From: Pezicula radicicola
Taxonomy: Eukaryota > Ascomycota > Leotiomycetes > Helotiales > Dermateaceae
Length of the DNA stretch: 64,000 nucleotides
Reading direction: 5' to 3'
Assembly: GCA_003008705.1 (NCBI GenBank)
Contig: PDUO01000008.1
Location: 310,001-374,000 of the forward strand
The position numbers and the translations under genes are program-made. Under the pieces are notes generated by a model. The model did not search any database and had not been told where the DNA came from. It worked only from the letters and a program-made list of their open reading frames with translations. This document shows, piece after piece, positions 1 through 10,147 of the stretch (within the stretch, counting starts at the first letter, position 1; each line of letters begins with the position of its first letter).

Positions 1-127
1 TCCTACACTTAAGTAAAAGTGAAGAGGGAAAAAAACTAGTTGAAATACCTCGCACAGCTCTGGTCATTATATTAACAGCAACCACCCACCATCATAGTAC
101 AATGTCTGCAGCATCAACTATATGCTT

Positions 128-977
128 CTACTTGCTGCGAAAGTAGTTGGCTGCGATCACAGGACCCAGCTTTGCCTCTTTCTCAAATGCAGCCAAATCA
201 TATCTCATCCGCTTCCAGATGCCAACATTCTTTCCTCCGGCCGGTGCATACTTCTTGCCATCGAAATCTGCGGGTTGCTCGTACAACAAAAAAACGTATC
301 TATGCGGTGCGCTGCCAGGCGGTGGTGCTGGGCCAGCATACTTGGTTCTGAACTTAGTATGACTTCCGACCAAAGATGGCAATGGGTACATCAAGCGAGC
401 TACTAAAAATACGTACGTTAACAATGAATGGAGTGGAGGATGAAAGTTTGGTTGCACCATCGGTTCCTTGCTCATGCTTGAGATCTGATTGAATCCACTA
501 GATGGCCACTGAAGTCAGCATCATTGTTCTCCATCCGATCGAGTTTCACAGGCCAATGAGGGGGCTGGTTATTGAAGCAGGGAGGGTCTGGACAAAGGAA
601 GCTACATAAGGAAGCATGAGTGAGATGAGAGATGAAAGTACAAAGAATCGGCCACCCTTACGTGAAGAGCTGGACCAAGAACTCCAAAGCCTGGAAATGG
701 AGCATCGATATCGACACAAATTACCAGGTAGGTGCCCGACGTCACGCTGAACGCGAGTTGAGGTGCTGCTTGGGCCTCTTAGATTACAGGTCAGCAGTGA
801 AGTTATTTGGAAATGGATGATTATTTCCATCACTACGTTAATGTGGCTTTACTGACCTGCTCTGGGAATTTCTTGTCCTGGTGTGACTTTGTGTGGACCA
901 ACGGTCAACTCCAGAATCTTCGAACTGTCATTCTGAATAAGTGCCAATGCACTGTCGACACTCTTGATTACTGGCAT
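128..977 (-). CDS. Phosphatidylethanolamine-binding protein (PEBP/TFS1-like), 4 exons
   Basis: Coding exons on the minus strand are 977-857, 777-662, 497-417 and 340-128, giving 531 nt (176 aa plus stop) with consistent phases (1, 0, 0). The product has the PEBP order: a short N-terminus from the ATG at 977, a beta-strand core, the ligand-pocket motif VDIDAPFPG (family DPDAP), GPALHWIQ across the second splice, then YAGPAPPPGS.PHRYVF and the C-terminal helix ending ANYFRSK. PEBPs bind phospholipid head groups or act as protease/kinase regulators; fungal members resemble yeast carboxypeptidase Y inhibitor Tfs1. No signal peptide is seen, so it is probably cytosolic. Introns are 79, 164 and 76 nt with GT..AG ends. 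The acceptor of exon 4 could also lie 12 nt upstream, but TAT at 340 matches the family better. The long plus-strand ORFs here are antisense. The gene seems intact although its right neighbourhood is decayed. Confidence 0.86.
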
Positions 978-2151
978 TTTCTGACTGAAAAGGATGGGCT
1001 GGTTTTGAGGTTCATGAAGCACTTGGCGTTGTGCGTCTAAATTGTGATGTCGATTCCAAGCTCACAGCAGAATTATAGCTAAGGTCGGGGCGACGGACTT
1101 ACGGAAAGTCAAGTAGCGATTATCCCCGGTTTACCTTGATCCGTCGAAGTCGAGGAGATCAAAAGTCTTTCCTCCTCATAGCACAATCATTACATGGGCT
1201 CGAACCTGCAGATGTCGTATAAAGAAGTGGCCCTAATGTCTGTTAGAGCTGTCCTCCGATATATAAACCCCGTATTATAGAAGTAGAGAGTTGTATTATA
1301 TCGCCACGTGACGGATATCCCTCGAACCTCGATGTTCTAACCAACTTTGCATTCAGCGGCCCTCAAGTAGCAACTCAGTAGTCTCAACTTGGACTACTGA
1401 AAAACTAAGTTGGTGAATTAAAGCCAACACTATTTCGAGTAGGCTCGGCTTCAGTACTAGACAACGCCACTTTTCTGTCCTCTTCATGATCAGCGACCCC
1501 CAGCAGCCAACACGATTTTGAGACGAAGGAAAGCACACCACAATCTCTCCGGGGGAATAGCTGCAAAAATTGAATAGCGCGAGCTTAGCACAAATATGGA
1601 AAACAGAGGCCAGACGGACGACCTTCCGCCTCAAGCAACCCACCCACGATGTCGTTCCTTTCTAATATTCTCCACCGAACTCACCACATAAGACCTACCC
1701 ATTAACAGTAAGCTTCGTCAGCGCTACCTGCACCATCAAGCTATATTAGCTGTCCAACTACCGTTCATCAGCAGTACTGAGGCGTCCCTATTCACATGCT
1801 AGGGTGTTTACGAAAGTGCTTTAGCGAGGGATATCAAAATTTCAGATGCTTTCGAGGAGTCCCTACTGGCGGATATACAATTTGTAACCAACTTCAAGAA
1901 ATAATAAAGGAATCTTGAGCCAGAGATGGATGCCGTAACGTAGAATGGAGAGAGCATTTTTGGATTGATTCGAAACTTTGAAGATCATCTCTAATTTCAA
2001 GAGCGCTGCACAAAAATATAGGGCAACCCAACACCGCGAACTTATCCTCTATATATTGAATAATTATGCCGCATCAAATAAATATTTCTGCCGCGACGTT
2101 AATAAGCTCCTCTATTACTGAAGTCTCACAGAGCTCTCGGTATATCTATTA
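978..2151. other. Spacer without recognisable gene
   Basis: About 1.2 kb upstream of the PEBP gene. It holds only short ORFs with no recognised family, the longest a 96-codon minus-strand frame at 1353-1643. The first few hundred bases should contain the PEBP promoter, but I see no distinctive motif. Confidence 0.5.
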
Positions 2152-2542
2152 ATGGACTGTGAAGCTTTACAAGCGATGGAGGTCAAACGATATGTCAAGG
2201 ACGCCATCCAGGCAGACAGCAACCGAGAGTATAGTAGACAAATATTTTGTTGCATTGGAAGAGAGAGACGGGTCGTTATATTTCCCAAGCTACGCCAAAG
2301 GAGGCCAGAGTTTGATCATAGAAAGGCGACGGGAAGAGGATGGGAGATTGGCAATGAAGGACCGTATTAGAGAACAAAATACTCAGTTAGATGGACTAGC
2401 TAAAGCTAATGCCAAACCACTTCAAGCAGTTGCAAGTAAAGTCATTCTAGCACAAACCTTTGGGTCTCAAGCGGTATGACAAGAGGTCGCATTACTGCGG
2501 GATCAAGTTCGGGATCTAGAATTCAACAAAATCTGGGTTTAA
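2152..2542 (+). other. Unidentified degraded coding stretch
   Basis: A plus-strand frame from about 2159 to 2479 encodes a charged, coiled-coil-like protein segment (SIVDKYFVALEERDGSLYFP, then ERRREEDGRLAMKDR). It meets a TGA at 2477-2479 and continues in the same frame for about 20 residues with a heptad-like pattern (QEVALLRDQVRDLEF). That suggests a real but broken gene or a missed intron. No family recognised. A competing frame at 2152-2370 covers the same bases and looks less protein-like. Confidence 0.3.
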
Positions 2543-3288
2543 ACTAGATTATTTCTTTTCGTATAAATTCTCAATCAGCCTAGTATGCATACTCTATTCA
2601 TTCCCTCCTAGAGCGCTGCCACTACTCCACCCGTAAGTGCAGTCATTGGATGTTTGTGCAGCATCATTTATTGGCTCGTACACGATACTTAAGTCAACTA
2701 CTTAGGATAGCAGTAAGCTTAACGTTCCAAAACTTACCAGCGTTTTATTAGGCATTCAAATTATTACTGCAACCTTTGCAGGTAAAGACTGAGTAGTGAA
2801 TGGCTACTATTGAAGAAGTGCTCGCTCCCCTATCTACTTATTCATCTTCAATCAACCTCAGCTTTTCAAACTCACATTATACAATAATACAACAACACAT
2901 ACAACTTGACTCGGCCATAAACAAGCCACTTGATAAGAATACAAACACCGGTATGTCGAATTCGCGTTGCGTCCTCGGTGTCGCACTTACTTGCTTGTCT
3001 ATATTGAGGCGCTTGCGCCTTGTAGCAGCACTCAAATTTCTCCTTGTCGTACAATTATCGCTGGCTCGTTCACCATCGTAGCCACCGTAGAGATGAAGCT
3101 CAAGCATCAGATATCTAGCCTCAGTCTTCGTTTTATTCTTCCCTTCATGCTCGTCACCAGTGTCTATACCTCTCTAATCACCGACACCATCCGAACCACT
3201 TCAAACGCTAAGCGTAGTCTATAAATTCTGGCTAACAATAGCACATTCGACAACAAGACTTCTTTCATTGAGCTTGCTAGCAAGTCAA
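2543..3288. other. Spacer, short unassigned ORFs
   Basis: Moderate-GC sequence with overlapping short frames on both strands at 2800-3224. None resembles a known family and none has a convincing exon structure. It ends at the target duplication of the transposon that starts at 3293. Confidence 0.4.
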
Positions 3289-3806
3289 GGCCTGTGACGA
3301 CGCATTCGCCAATTCTCGGCCTCGAATTGACTAAATTAACGCCGAATTTGACTAATTCAATTATTATAGTAAAACTAGCTTCGAATTAGTCAATTTAACG
3401 TTAATTTAGCTAGGCCGGTTTAATAGAAGTAGACATATATTATTTAACGTCTTATGATGATTATTCTATACTATAAAATACACTCTTTTAGTAGTAAACG
3501 TCTCTCCCCTATTTTATAGCTTATCTTCCTTATTCTCTTCCTTAGTTTCTTTATTCTCTATATAATTCGTAGAGTTAGAAGCCTTTCTGTCTACTTTTTG
3601 TATAGTACTAATGCTCTACCTTAATCTTTAATTAAATAAGCCCTGCTTAAATTAATATAAGGTGCAAATAATTAAATTAAATAGTGTAGATGTAGGGTGC
3701 TTAAATCAAGGAATATTGTTTTGTTAAGTTAGCTAATACGTTATATACTTGCTAATTAAGCTCTAATTAGCCAATTCGAGAATTGGCGAATGCGTCGTCA
3801 CAGGCC
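3289..3806 (-). mobile_element. 510-bp non-autonomous DNA transposon (Ginger-like family), TSD GGCC
   Basis: The element spans 3293-3802 and has perfect terminal inverted repeats of 26 bp beginning TGTGACGACGCATTCGCC. It is flanked by a 4-bp target duplication GGCC (3289-3292 and 3803-3806). The termini match those of the 2.5-kb Ginger-like transposon at 40931 (TGTTACGACGCGTTCGCC), so it is probably a deletion derivative moved by the same or a related transposase. The interior is AT-rich with no long ORF. Around 3580-3620 it resembles, on the minus strand, the 3' end of the transposase gene (basic alanine/lysine-rich tail), hence the minus orientation. The inverted repeats and TSD are read directly; family membership rests on terminal similarity and TSD length. 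Confidence 0.82.
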
Positions 3807-4419
3807 GCTCTTAGTGGATCGGAGTTGGTTGAGTATGATCCTGAACCCTAAATCATCACTGATACTTGTCGAATCTGCCCTATCCTTCAATTTCCCGGCT
3901 GCCTTGATGACCCTATCGACTGGGAGTCAGTAGTCAACCTTGCCTTGACTAACGCCCAAAACTCGCAAGGTAAAGGCAAGGGTTGTCCAATAGGCAAGGC
4001 TCCCAAACTAGGAGGATCTACAGACAAACTGGTAAGACAACCTTCTAAAAACTAGTCCCTAAAATAACTAAACCTTTAAGTAACTCGCCGCGAAGATATT
4101 GCGGGCTAGATTTGGCAATAACTCGAGGGGTTTCTTGCTGAGCGTGGCCTGGAATATTCACTGCCGGCTCTATCGCAGATTGTGGCGAAGATATATCTGG
4201 TGCTATACTCCTGATGAAGTCTGGAGAGGTGCCTGAATTTCCGGTAAGGTAATAAAAAGCTCTATCAGAAGGATGGTCTCCAGGTTAGTTCTAAATACAT
4301 CCTAACAAACAAAGGACCCACATACTGAAAGCTATACAGATCTCCGACTACAGTAAAAGGTATCAAATATTCTAGAGTCTTCTGGAACCAACACTCCCCC
4401 TGACTCGAATCTGAGTGAC
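3807..4419. other. Spacer with possible broken ORF
   Basis: Just after the transposon a plus-strand frame (about 3808-4080) reads cysteine- and glycine-containing sequence such as CRICPILQFPGCLDD with one early TAA stop. It may be a fragment of a gene split by the insertion at 3289-3806. No family recognised. The rest, to 4419, shows no coding evidence. Confidence 0.3.
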
Positions 4420-4642
4420 TTTCCTAGGCCTCAAGTCTCAAGCTTCCTTCTATATCCTTCATATCGACAAGTCCTATTTTTTCTATGAAGTATTTGAACT
4501 TTTTCGTCCCTAGTGCTTTTGCTAAAGCATTCGTGACATTATCCGCAGTATCCACTCTTTCTGTATAGATATCTTTCACCTCCATAACCCGTCCTCTTAA
4601 GAAATGATATCGAACTTCGATATGTTTTGTTTATGATGAGAA
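4420..4642 (-). pseudogene. Ty1/copia RNase H C-terminal scrap
   Basis: Read on the minus strand, one frame gives KHIEVRYHFLRGRV followed by TERVDTADNVTNALAKALG and KKFKYFIEKIGL. This is the conserved end of the copia polyprotein (K-HI--R-HF-R--V ... D-LTK-L). The frame carries no upstream reverse transcriptase in register, so this is a relic. It belongs to a different, less mutated lineage than the copia elements at 38-57 kb, since codons are not AT-saturated. Confidence 0.65.
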
Positions 4643-5273
4643 GCGACTGGCCGATTATAGCTGCCTCGACACCAGTGTTCCTTGCATCGTCAATACTACC
4701 AATCTTATCAACTACATCCTGATACGAGCGGGGAACTGGGTACATCTACCGTACTAGGCTGGCGGTCTTTTTATTTTGTGATTTAAGCTAACAACTTGTC
4801 ATAGGGTCTCAGCAGATTGGGACTGCATTTACATCCAACTCCAAATTTGCCCTGACCCGTGTGCTAGTTGAGAGAAAAATCGAGAGTCTTGACAATTCCA
4901 ACTAGTACACCTCGATTCCAAAGACTTCATTCCTCCGTGTCTCTCTTCCCTATTCTATCATCGCAACCAGGTGGTACGAGAGTAGACACGTGCACTCTTA
5001 AGTATATATAGAGACTAAGATTAAACACTTGCACGTTATAGACAGGGTAGAATAAATAAGTAAGTCTAGTGTTTAAAGATACGTAAGCTACTCTTAGTAA
5101 CTAATATTAATAGTAGTTAATAAAAGGAGTATTAGTAGAAATTTTAATTCTTATAAGTAGTTATAAAATCTAGATATAATATTAATAATTAATTAGTTAT
5201 CTAATAGGTTGATTTAGTCTATATAGTAGGCCTTAAATAACATAGAGGTACTAAGATATACATTAGGCCTATA
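4643..5273. other. AT-rich spacer downstream of the rhodopsin-like gene
   Basis: About 630 bp, AT-rich from roughly 5000 on, with many TA steps suggesting mutated repeat sequence. No ORF or recognised element. It contains the 3' flank of the minus-strand gene that ends at 5274. Confidence 0.4.
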
Positions 5274-6582
5274 TTAGCAAGCACCATTTGTAACTACACT
5301 GTTAGGGTCGCTATTTAATATTTCTTTGTTTTTAGAGAAGAATCGGGTTTTAAACATGGTACCAAGAACTTTAAGGGCTGAAATTAAAGAGAAGGGTTAG
5401 ATTCTATGATATGTTGAATGAGTCGAAGGCTTACCAGGTCCACATGCACATGCTAAACCAACATTGAGTTCGATATATGATAGCAAAAGTAGAGTACCCG
5501 CATTATAGAGAGGATCCGTCCTGTTGACAAATTCAACAGTAGCTATTAGGTAGAATCGAATACAACTAGCAAGATGAATAAGCTTAAGATTGACATAGCA
5601 CCGTGTTAGTCGGAACTAACCTCGCAATGGTAGCTATGGCACCAAGAAGGAAAACACTTAAAAGTGCCAATTTTTCCAATCCTGTTCGTTTGATTAAGTT
5701 AAGAGTTGGGATCGGGATCGCTAGAATCGCTATATCGGTAATAATAGTGAAGATACTAGCCGCTAAGAAATATATTAGCAGGATACCTTTCGTCGAGGGT
5801 ATAGGGTGGACGTACAGTATATAAAGTCCTTAACATTAAGGCATGATCCCGGTTGAAACTGGTTCCAGTTAAATGAGATTGGCCGGCATTGGAGAAACAA
5901 AACGATTATTGTGCTGATGTAGTGTGCAGAAATAAGGACGATGAAAAATTTCGTGACAAAGTAGAAGGTTCCTCTTAGTCCCTCGCCTGATATCTGGTTA
6001 GGATACTTCACTGATATGTGGCTCTAAGACGACTTACTAATACGGAGATAACAGCACAAGATCGAGGTCTTAATCAAGAAAACAGCTGTATAGTAGGTCA
6101 TCGCAACGAAGTAAGCCGACTTTCACATCGTCAGCCTTGCTTCACTTTTCTTGGATTCCTTTACTTTCCTTAGCGAATTTTGTTATTTCTGACATAGTGA
6201 CTTGCATGACATGCTTTCCAAGGCCGAATTTTATTTGAAGGGACCCACCAACCAGAAATGCTATCGAAGCCACCTATCTATGTCAACCAACTGCTTTCAG
6301 TACTAAACACAAGATGGAAACGCATACCCATGCCAAAAATATTGTATAATCATCCCATCCTAGGGCAGCAGCCACGAACTTGCGTATATAAAGCCTTGTG
6401 AAGATGATACATGCTGCGAGTCGGGAATTAGCAAGCCTATTTCGAGCCATTACATCACTTTAGAAGAGCAAAGGTGAGCACATACTCCCAAATAAAGGTA
6501 AAATGACAGAGACGGCGATTAAAGCCGGAATGTCCTTATTTCGTGGACGGGTGTCGTGCACACCTGGGGGTAGAAAGTCCAT
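5274..6582 (-). pseudogene. Rhodopsin/SAT4-domain seven-helix membrane protein, 8 exons, one frameshift
   Basis: Minus-strand exons: 6582-6486, 6413-6328, 6273-6165, 6119-6038, 5986-5816, 5762-5621, 5565-5435 and 5377-5274. All introns are GT..AG, mostly 45-75 nt, several with CTAA/CTGAC-type branch sites. The protein starts MDFLPPGVHDTRPRNKD and carries the hallmarks of the fungal integral-membrane rhodopsin family (PTH11/SAT4-like): GWDDYTIFLAW, GLGKH, FLIKTSILCCYLRI, QC.PISFNWNQF.PG.C, ITDIAILAIPIPTL, and a final helix with LLLSYIELNVGLACACGP. About 306 aa. Every junction keeps phase except exon 3 to exon 4: exon 4 has one extra base (GGCTTAC where GGCTAC would give IGYFVAMTYY, near 6112-6117). 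The gene is therefore frameshifted, by mutation or sequencing error. These proteins are plasma-membrane proteins of mostly unknown ligand. Confidence 0.8.
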
Positions 6583-7582
6583 CTCGATTATATGCAGAAA
6601 CGAATGCCGAATGAATATCCAACGTAGGAAGGCGTGAACTACGATGCTATCAAGTCCAACATCAAGTTCGCAAAGAGATGGCTATATTTCAAGATATATA
6701 GGAGACAGACCATAAGATGGGGCGGATGAACTAGGCTCTAGGCGGACCAGAAACGTAGCCGCTTTTGGAATTATTGAGGCGAGACATGAGTTTGGGGAAC
6801 TTAGTTCACCTTCCAAGCCCTCCGTTCTAAGTTACCTTACTATTTCTGAAGTCAAAGCATCGGATCGGTTTCAAAGCCCTGGCTGAGGCCTTTACAGAGG
6901 ATTGGCTTTGAGATCCCACAAGCGTCGATGGGCCACTTCCAGAGATAGGCCATGCTTCGAGAATCGAGACCAGGTTTCTGGTGGTCTGGTCTGTGCCGTC
7001 TACAGAAAATGGGGCGCAACATTCCAAAGTTGATGTTTCCTATTTGATGGCCTGAATTCTTGTTTGGATCCGGGGGATATGGAATTTCACTGGAGTGCCG
7101 TCGGGCACGAGCTCTCACGCGTCCACTTTTATACTCGATCTTGACAAACTGAAAGTTCCTCGTATCATCCAGCTTGCGTGCTACACATACTTGGATAAGA
7201 GAACTCCCGATTTGAACACTGGAATCGACGAGTTGAGAGAGCTAGTTTGTCAGTTACATAGCAGCCAACGCCGAGGTGACCGGCCTACTAGTCTCCTGGA
7301 ATTCTTTTCCTTTCAAGATCTTGTCATGTTCCCGAATATGCAAGCAGCTGCTTGAAATTGGTCTGTGGAGCGTTCAGAAGGCCACGAAAGGACACCAGCC
7401 GGCTAGCCCTCTAGCTAATTACATTTAAAATTCCATGTTTCTCATGATTGGCTATCAATAAGATGATTTTGTACGGATGTCAGAAATAGTGCTTACTAAT
7501 ACAGGCCTAAGGCATATATTGGCTAAATCGACCTCTTAGACAACTAATTAATCCATTAATATTATACAAATAGAGTCTATAT
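6583..7582. other. Unassigned region with short ORFs
   Basis: The left part should hold the promoter of the minus-strand rhodopsin-like gene. At 7095-7355 a plus-strand frame encodes 86 residues containing FILDLDKLKVPRIIQLACYT and a leucine-rich stretch ending before a TGA. It is protein-like but unrecognised, and it may form part of one gene with the frame at 7600-7944. Minus-strand frames at 6827-7118 overlap each other and look like shadows. Confidence 0.35.
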
Positions 7583-7944
7583 ATGATACCGGCCACCTTC
7601 CCCAGGTTCAGAATCTCGCTATTTTCTTGGATCCGGAAGATGTTAGAGCCTGCCATTATCAATTGGCTCAAATTCTGGGCACATCCTATTTATCGAGGCT
7701 ATTTGTTATCAAGACCTGTCACAACTACGAGGTCTTCTCCCCACAGCCACCCGGGCTCCATGAGATACTAGAAGCACCTTTGGCAGTGGACTTTGTCTCC
7801 ACAAGAGGACTTGAAAGGTCTCTCGAGGAAAGGGGTCAAGTAAGCCGCAGGCACAAACAGGAAATCAAGGACGAGGGTGTTGAGGAGGATAAAGATTTGG
7901 GAGATATTGCCATAGACCTGTGGCTAATGACGTTGTGCAACTAA
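7583..7944 (+). CDS. Hypothetical protein, probable 3' exon
   Basis: From about 7594 to the TAA at 7942-7944 one open frame reads QNLAIFLDPEDVRACHYQLA, a hydrophobic middle (LSRLFVIKTCHNYEVFS), and a strongly acidic/basic tail (RRHKQEIKDEGVEEDKDLGD). The first ATG in frame would be internal, so upstream exon(s) are likely. The ORF at 7095-7355 is a candidate, but I could not define a splice between them. No family recognised. The charged tail and lack of internal stops favour real coding sequence. Confidence 0.4.
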
Positions 7945-8510
7945 ATATTTGACAGGATCCTCAGGCCTTGTATTAGTCACGAGATGAGTCATGTGATGCT
8001 GAAGCCTACGGCTACCTTTTTTGATGACTCTTAAGACGTATTGTTGCCCTACCTTGATAATGCTCTATATAAGCGTCCATAGTTGTAGTCTTAGAACAGC
8101 AACTCTCCTCCCACAAATTTGTTGGAATGATTGTTCTACTGCGTTAACAATTGTGAGGCTGAATTACAAGTCACATGCGACTTGGCCAGACGGATCCGTA
8201 TCACTGGGGTGTGGCAACCCCACATCTGAATAGCTTCATCAGTTACATCAATTACAGACAATTCAGTCAATTATTCCTGACAATCCGAAATGGGCACCCA
8301 AAGAAACCCTCCGCCCAACCCTTGAACCCTTTCTAATTTAGCCGATGATAGCATTTCAAGGTGGGTTTGGTGGGTGGTATGTAAGTTGGTCTTCATTTCG
8401 ATAGTAATCTATTATAGGAAAGAGATAGACAGGTTTGGGGCAGATTTCTTTCCAAATATTACTGAGAATAGTATTAAATTACTCTCCTAAACGAACATTT
8501 CCAAACCCCC
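7945..8510. other. Spacer
   Basis: About 570 bp without a convincing gene. It contains the 3' flanks of the plus-strand ORF ending at 7944 and of the minus-strand BTB gene ending at 8511. Confidence 0.5.
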
Positions 8511-9585
8511 CTAAGTTCTTATACCCTTATGTCTACATTGGCACCTTGCGCAACGAAGTGTGTATTTAGGTTCACTTGCAAAACCGCCACGCTCAATATA
8601 ACAGGTAAATTCGGCCGGGCAATTGACATTGCGACAAGTCCTCATCTTGGAGAGGGTATCGAGACAATCGTTAATGTTTGCGATGATGCGATCAGCCTTG
8701 ATTGTTTCGTCTTCACGTAGTGACTGCTCATAAGAGCGATCTTGCTCGGCGGATCGAAGGCGGGACTCTGTCTGTTGTAGCTGAGAGTCGACAGCTTGAA
8801 GTTTCTGACTCGTGTTCCGTATGATGCTTATAGCAAACTCACTCACGACATCTAGCGCGGCAAAATCTTCGATGTGCGTAGCTGCGGTTGAGGCTATTAT
8901 CTTGTATAATGCCTCGTCGCTAGTGGAGTTAAAGACTTCTCTAACGACGTCAGAGAAACCATTAGCAGACCAGGTGGTTTCAAGAAGGCGCTGGATTTTT
9001 GTGTTTTCAAGCTGCCTCAGCTGTGGTATATCGTAATAATCTGCGATTGCATTTACGTGAACATGGTGAAGTACGATTTCGGTTGTCATCGCAAGCAGAG
9101 AATCAACGTGTGTCGACCCAAGAAGGTTGGATGAGTCTCTATCTAGTTTACTTAGCGATCAGTCAACGGTAACGGTCCGTAAGTACGTCCCCTACCTTGC
9201 CGCTCAGCTCCTGTATTCTCGGATCCAGACATATCTTCTGATCCTCGCTTCTCCGCGCCACCGTCATACTCTTTCGCATACATAAACTCAACCATCCGCT
9301 TTACGGTCGCAGCATCGAACTCGTCGATATTTATGCTATTGGTCGCTGCCTCCTACGTGCCAGAGCGTAAGTACCTAGTCAAGCCCATTTGCACTAGAGC
9401 TTTTTGTCCTGCTTTACCTGAAAGCCACCATCACAGGCTGCTGCAAGCACGGGAGGAGATTGGGTGCAGACAATTGCTTTGTGGACTTTGAACTCCTGTC
9501 CCTGACACACGAATTTCAGGTCGCTGTATTTCTCCGAGCCCATGAGCTGGACTAAGTGGGACGGAGTAGATATTTTGGAGGACAT
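8511..9585 (-). CDS. BTB/POZ-domain protein, 3 exons, 318 aa
   Basis: Minus-strand exons are 9585-9418, 9352-9196 and 9142-8511 (957 nt; phases 0 and 1). Exon 1 gives the BTB start (SEKYSDLKFVCQGQEFKVHK, then CTQSPPVLAAACDGGFQ). The donor GTAAAG follows the codon for Q. Exon 2 continues with INIDEFDAATVKRMVEFMY, the standard fungal BTB core. Exon 3 contains HVNAIADYYDIPQL, a helical BACK-like region, a coiled coil (LQAVDSQLQQTESRLRSAEQ) and a cysteine-rich tail with pairs CRNVNC and CARCQC that could bind zinc. BTB proteins are dimerisation or Cullin-3 adaptor modules; the target is unknown here. A naive reading would split the gene into two small ORFs because intron 1 is readable as KQDKKL. 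Apparently intact. Confidence 0.85.
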
Positions 9586-10147
9586 GCTTTGAGAGTTTCC
9601 TCGCAGATCCGATTCGAATTCCGCCGTGGATCGGAATGAGTGGAAAACTAAGAGATCATATTAGTGAAGGGCGATGCTTGATGTTCTTAATTACTTGCCC
9701 CATTATAAAATTTAGTAATGAGCGTCAAGAATTCTCTCAGTAGCTGCGATATGTATAGGTATTTGCTGAGGTTCTACCCGTAGAAGTGGAGGCAGAAAAC
9801 CCAAAACGCCAGGCGCCAGGCAGAAGCTAACCCAGCCACTAGGGAAGTTTCTATGGTTTCTGAAATCAAGAATGTAATCATTAATTACGTATGGTACTAC
9901 TTTTGAAGGAAGGCAGATATATTGAACGAATAGAACTTCCTTTTAAGTTAGCTTTGCAATTCAAGATGGCTTGGATAGCTCAACGTAACAAACCAAAATT
10001 AGCTTTCACCCAGACTCTTCCTATTTCGAAGATGATGTCAACACTCATGCTCGTCTCCTATCCCTCTGCTATAGACAGCCATTTGGTCAACGGGTAGCCT
10101 AGGCTTGATAGGCTGTCCATCCTTAGGGTATACGAGAACCTCTGAGT
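9586..10147. other. Spacer
   Basis: About 560 bp between the BTB gene start and the 3' end of the deaminase pseudogene. It should contain the BTB promoter. Only a short plus-strand frame (9891-10097) of no recognisable family is present. Confidence 0.45.

Noticed and set aside
122..406. Plus-strand ORFs of 94 and 71 codons
   Set aside because: They lie antisense to exons 3 and 4 of the PEBP gene, whose motifs and splice phases are clear.
5603..5824. Plus-strand 73-codon ORF
   Set aside because: Antisense to the TITDIAIL-containing exon of the rhodopsin-family gene; no protein-like features of its own.
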